Below are positions 63,130-64,000 of a stretch of 64,000 nucleotides of DNA, one piece after another; the first letter of the stretch is position 1, and every line of letters begins with the position of its first letter. The DNA comes from Dentipellis sp. KUC8613 (taxonomy: Eukaryota; Basidiomycota; Agaricomycetes; Russulales; Hericiaceae). The notes beneath the pieces are model-generated. The model ran no database searches and had not been told where the DNA came from. It was given only the letters and a program-made list of their open reading frames with translations. Both the position numbers and the translations under genes were made by a program. Location: NCBI GenBank assembly GCA_002286715.1, contig NSJX01000043.1, positions 172,827 to 236,826 on the forward strand, written 5' to 3'.

Positions 63130-64000
63130 AACCAGAGTCATTGGACTTGCGGGGACATGGGATGGAAGACCTACCGTCGTCGGACACGTTCTTCCAGTAC
63201 CGCTCGTGGAACTCGATCTTCGCCGCGGTTGTCTCGCGCACGAGCTCTTTGACGTCGTCTGAGCGGAAGGGCGAGTAGCCGCAGAGGATGGCGTAGGTGA
63301 TGATCCTGCCATGCGAGGTTAGCGCTTCGATTATCTCTGAACTTGGGCTGGACGACAAACCCGGTTGACCACAGGTCGACGGCCTTCCCGTGTCCTTTCT
63401 GATTGAGCACTTCGGGTGCAACGTAGCCGAAACTCCCAGCTAGTGACATGAGCTGCTCTTCGGATGGATGTAGATGTTTGGCACTGCGATCGCGCGTGAG
63501 GACAGGGTTGACATTGAACAACAGAAGCCTTACATGCCAAAGTCGGCGATGACGATGTCAGACCCAGCGTCGCGGGTTCGGTATAGGATGTTTTCTGGCC
63601 TGTCAGTATGGCGATCAGTCATGGTCGGGGAATATTGTATGAACCGACATACTTCAGATCCCGGTGGACAATGTCGTGCTCATGCAGATATTTCACACCG
63701 GACAAGATAGACCTATCTATAGGTCAGCAGGACCAAGTATTATCTGAGCTTCGAGCTGGCGACCGGCGGAGAGCTGTTCGAGCGCATCTGCCAGAAGGGG
63801 AAGTTCACAGAGTCGGACGCGGTGGTCGTCGTCAGGTACGGCTGCCTTCAGGGGTTCTGAAGTCTCGTGCTCTCGAACCATTCGTAGAACTTGACGATGT
63901 TCGGGTGGTCGAGGCCCTTGAGGACCTCCATCTCGCCCCACACGCTCGCCTCATTGCCCTTGACCTTTTTCTTCGGGATCACCTTCAGCGCGACCTCGCG
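63130..64000 (-). pseudogene. Partial inverted copy of the CaMK-like kinase with internal micro-inversion
   Basis: Read leftward from the window end it follows the kinase at 51483-53782. It runs [20 protein letters not shown] to KFYEWFES, then (inverted, see next entry) the next exon part, then [56 protein letters not shown] and [15 protein letters not shown]. It stops being similar just after YWKNVSDDG (about 63170), inside what is an intron in the complete gene. The rest of the catalytic C-lobe and the regulatory tail are missing. The 5' part may continue beyond the window. Because of the inversion and the 3' truncation it cannot encode a kinase as assembled. Confidence 0.82.
63730..63867 (+). 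repeat. Inverted segment inside the kinase copy
   Basis: About 138 bp in plus orientation within a minus-strand gene copy. It encodes [20 protein letters not shown] and [15 protein letters not shown], followed by the next intron start. Flanked by AGCA (63726-63729) and TGCT (63868-63871). Confidence 0.8.

Overview
The window is nuclear DNA of a filamentous basidiomycete, most likely an Agaricomycete. The evidence is many short GT-AG introns (about 50-60 nt), intron-bearing tRNA genes, a FunK1-type protein kinase, long Ser/Pro/Gln-rich proteins and eukaryotic housekeeping genes. Two runs of N (38061-38860 and 50747-51251) are assembly gaps. All multi-exon models were spliced by eye from reading frame, GT/AG sites and family conservation, so exon edges are provisional. 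MSY and MSQ are local labels for two unnamed repeat families.

Left part (1-22.4 kb), ordinary single-copy sequence: the 3' part of a multi-BRCT DNA-damage protein (Rtt107/Brc1-like), an SH3-TBC Rab-GAP-like protein, a head-to-head pair of prefoldin subunit 6 and the SNARE Vti1, a low-complexity protein, a FunK1 kinase, two tRNA-Leu(AAG) genes, a zinc alcohol dehydrogenase, a Tom6-like mitochondrial protein and a tRNA-Ser(CGA).

Right part (22.4-64 kb), rearranged: three related blocks carry the same modules. Block 1 is 22434-28367, block 2 (inverted) is 39532-50746 and continues into a gap, block 3 (same direction as block 1) is about 54720-63020. Each block holds a serine carboxypeptidase copy (complete only in block 3), a conserved but unexplained segment, and one to three copies of a convergent gene pair. 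One partner is MSY, about 180 aa with a SHOCT-like helix-turn-helix. The other is MSQ, about 270 aa with a C-terminal coiled coil. I recognise neither family. The spacers between units hold decayed MSQ first exons and the MSY promoters, with a TATA box at a nearly fixed distance from the start codon.

Between blocks 1 and 2 (28.4-39.5 kb) lies single-copy sequence: an ORF whose start lies inside the repeat, two tandem aldehyde dehydrogenases, a basic HLH-like regulator, a Cys-rich ORF and a truncated nitronate monooxygenase fragment beside a CTAG-rich tract at the repeat boundary. A complete CaMK-like kinase (51483-53782) precedes block 3. A partial, inverted copy of that kinase closes the window and contains a small internal inversion of about 140 bp.

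The housekeeping genes act separately (DNA damage response, membrane traffic, tubulin/actin folding, mitochondrial import). The alcohol and aldehyde dehydrogenases could act in sequence on alcohols and aldehydes but are not adjacent. The co-amplified MSY/MSQ pair is the best candidate for an undescribed system.
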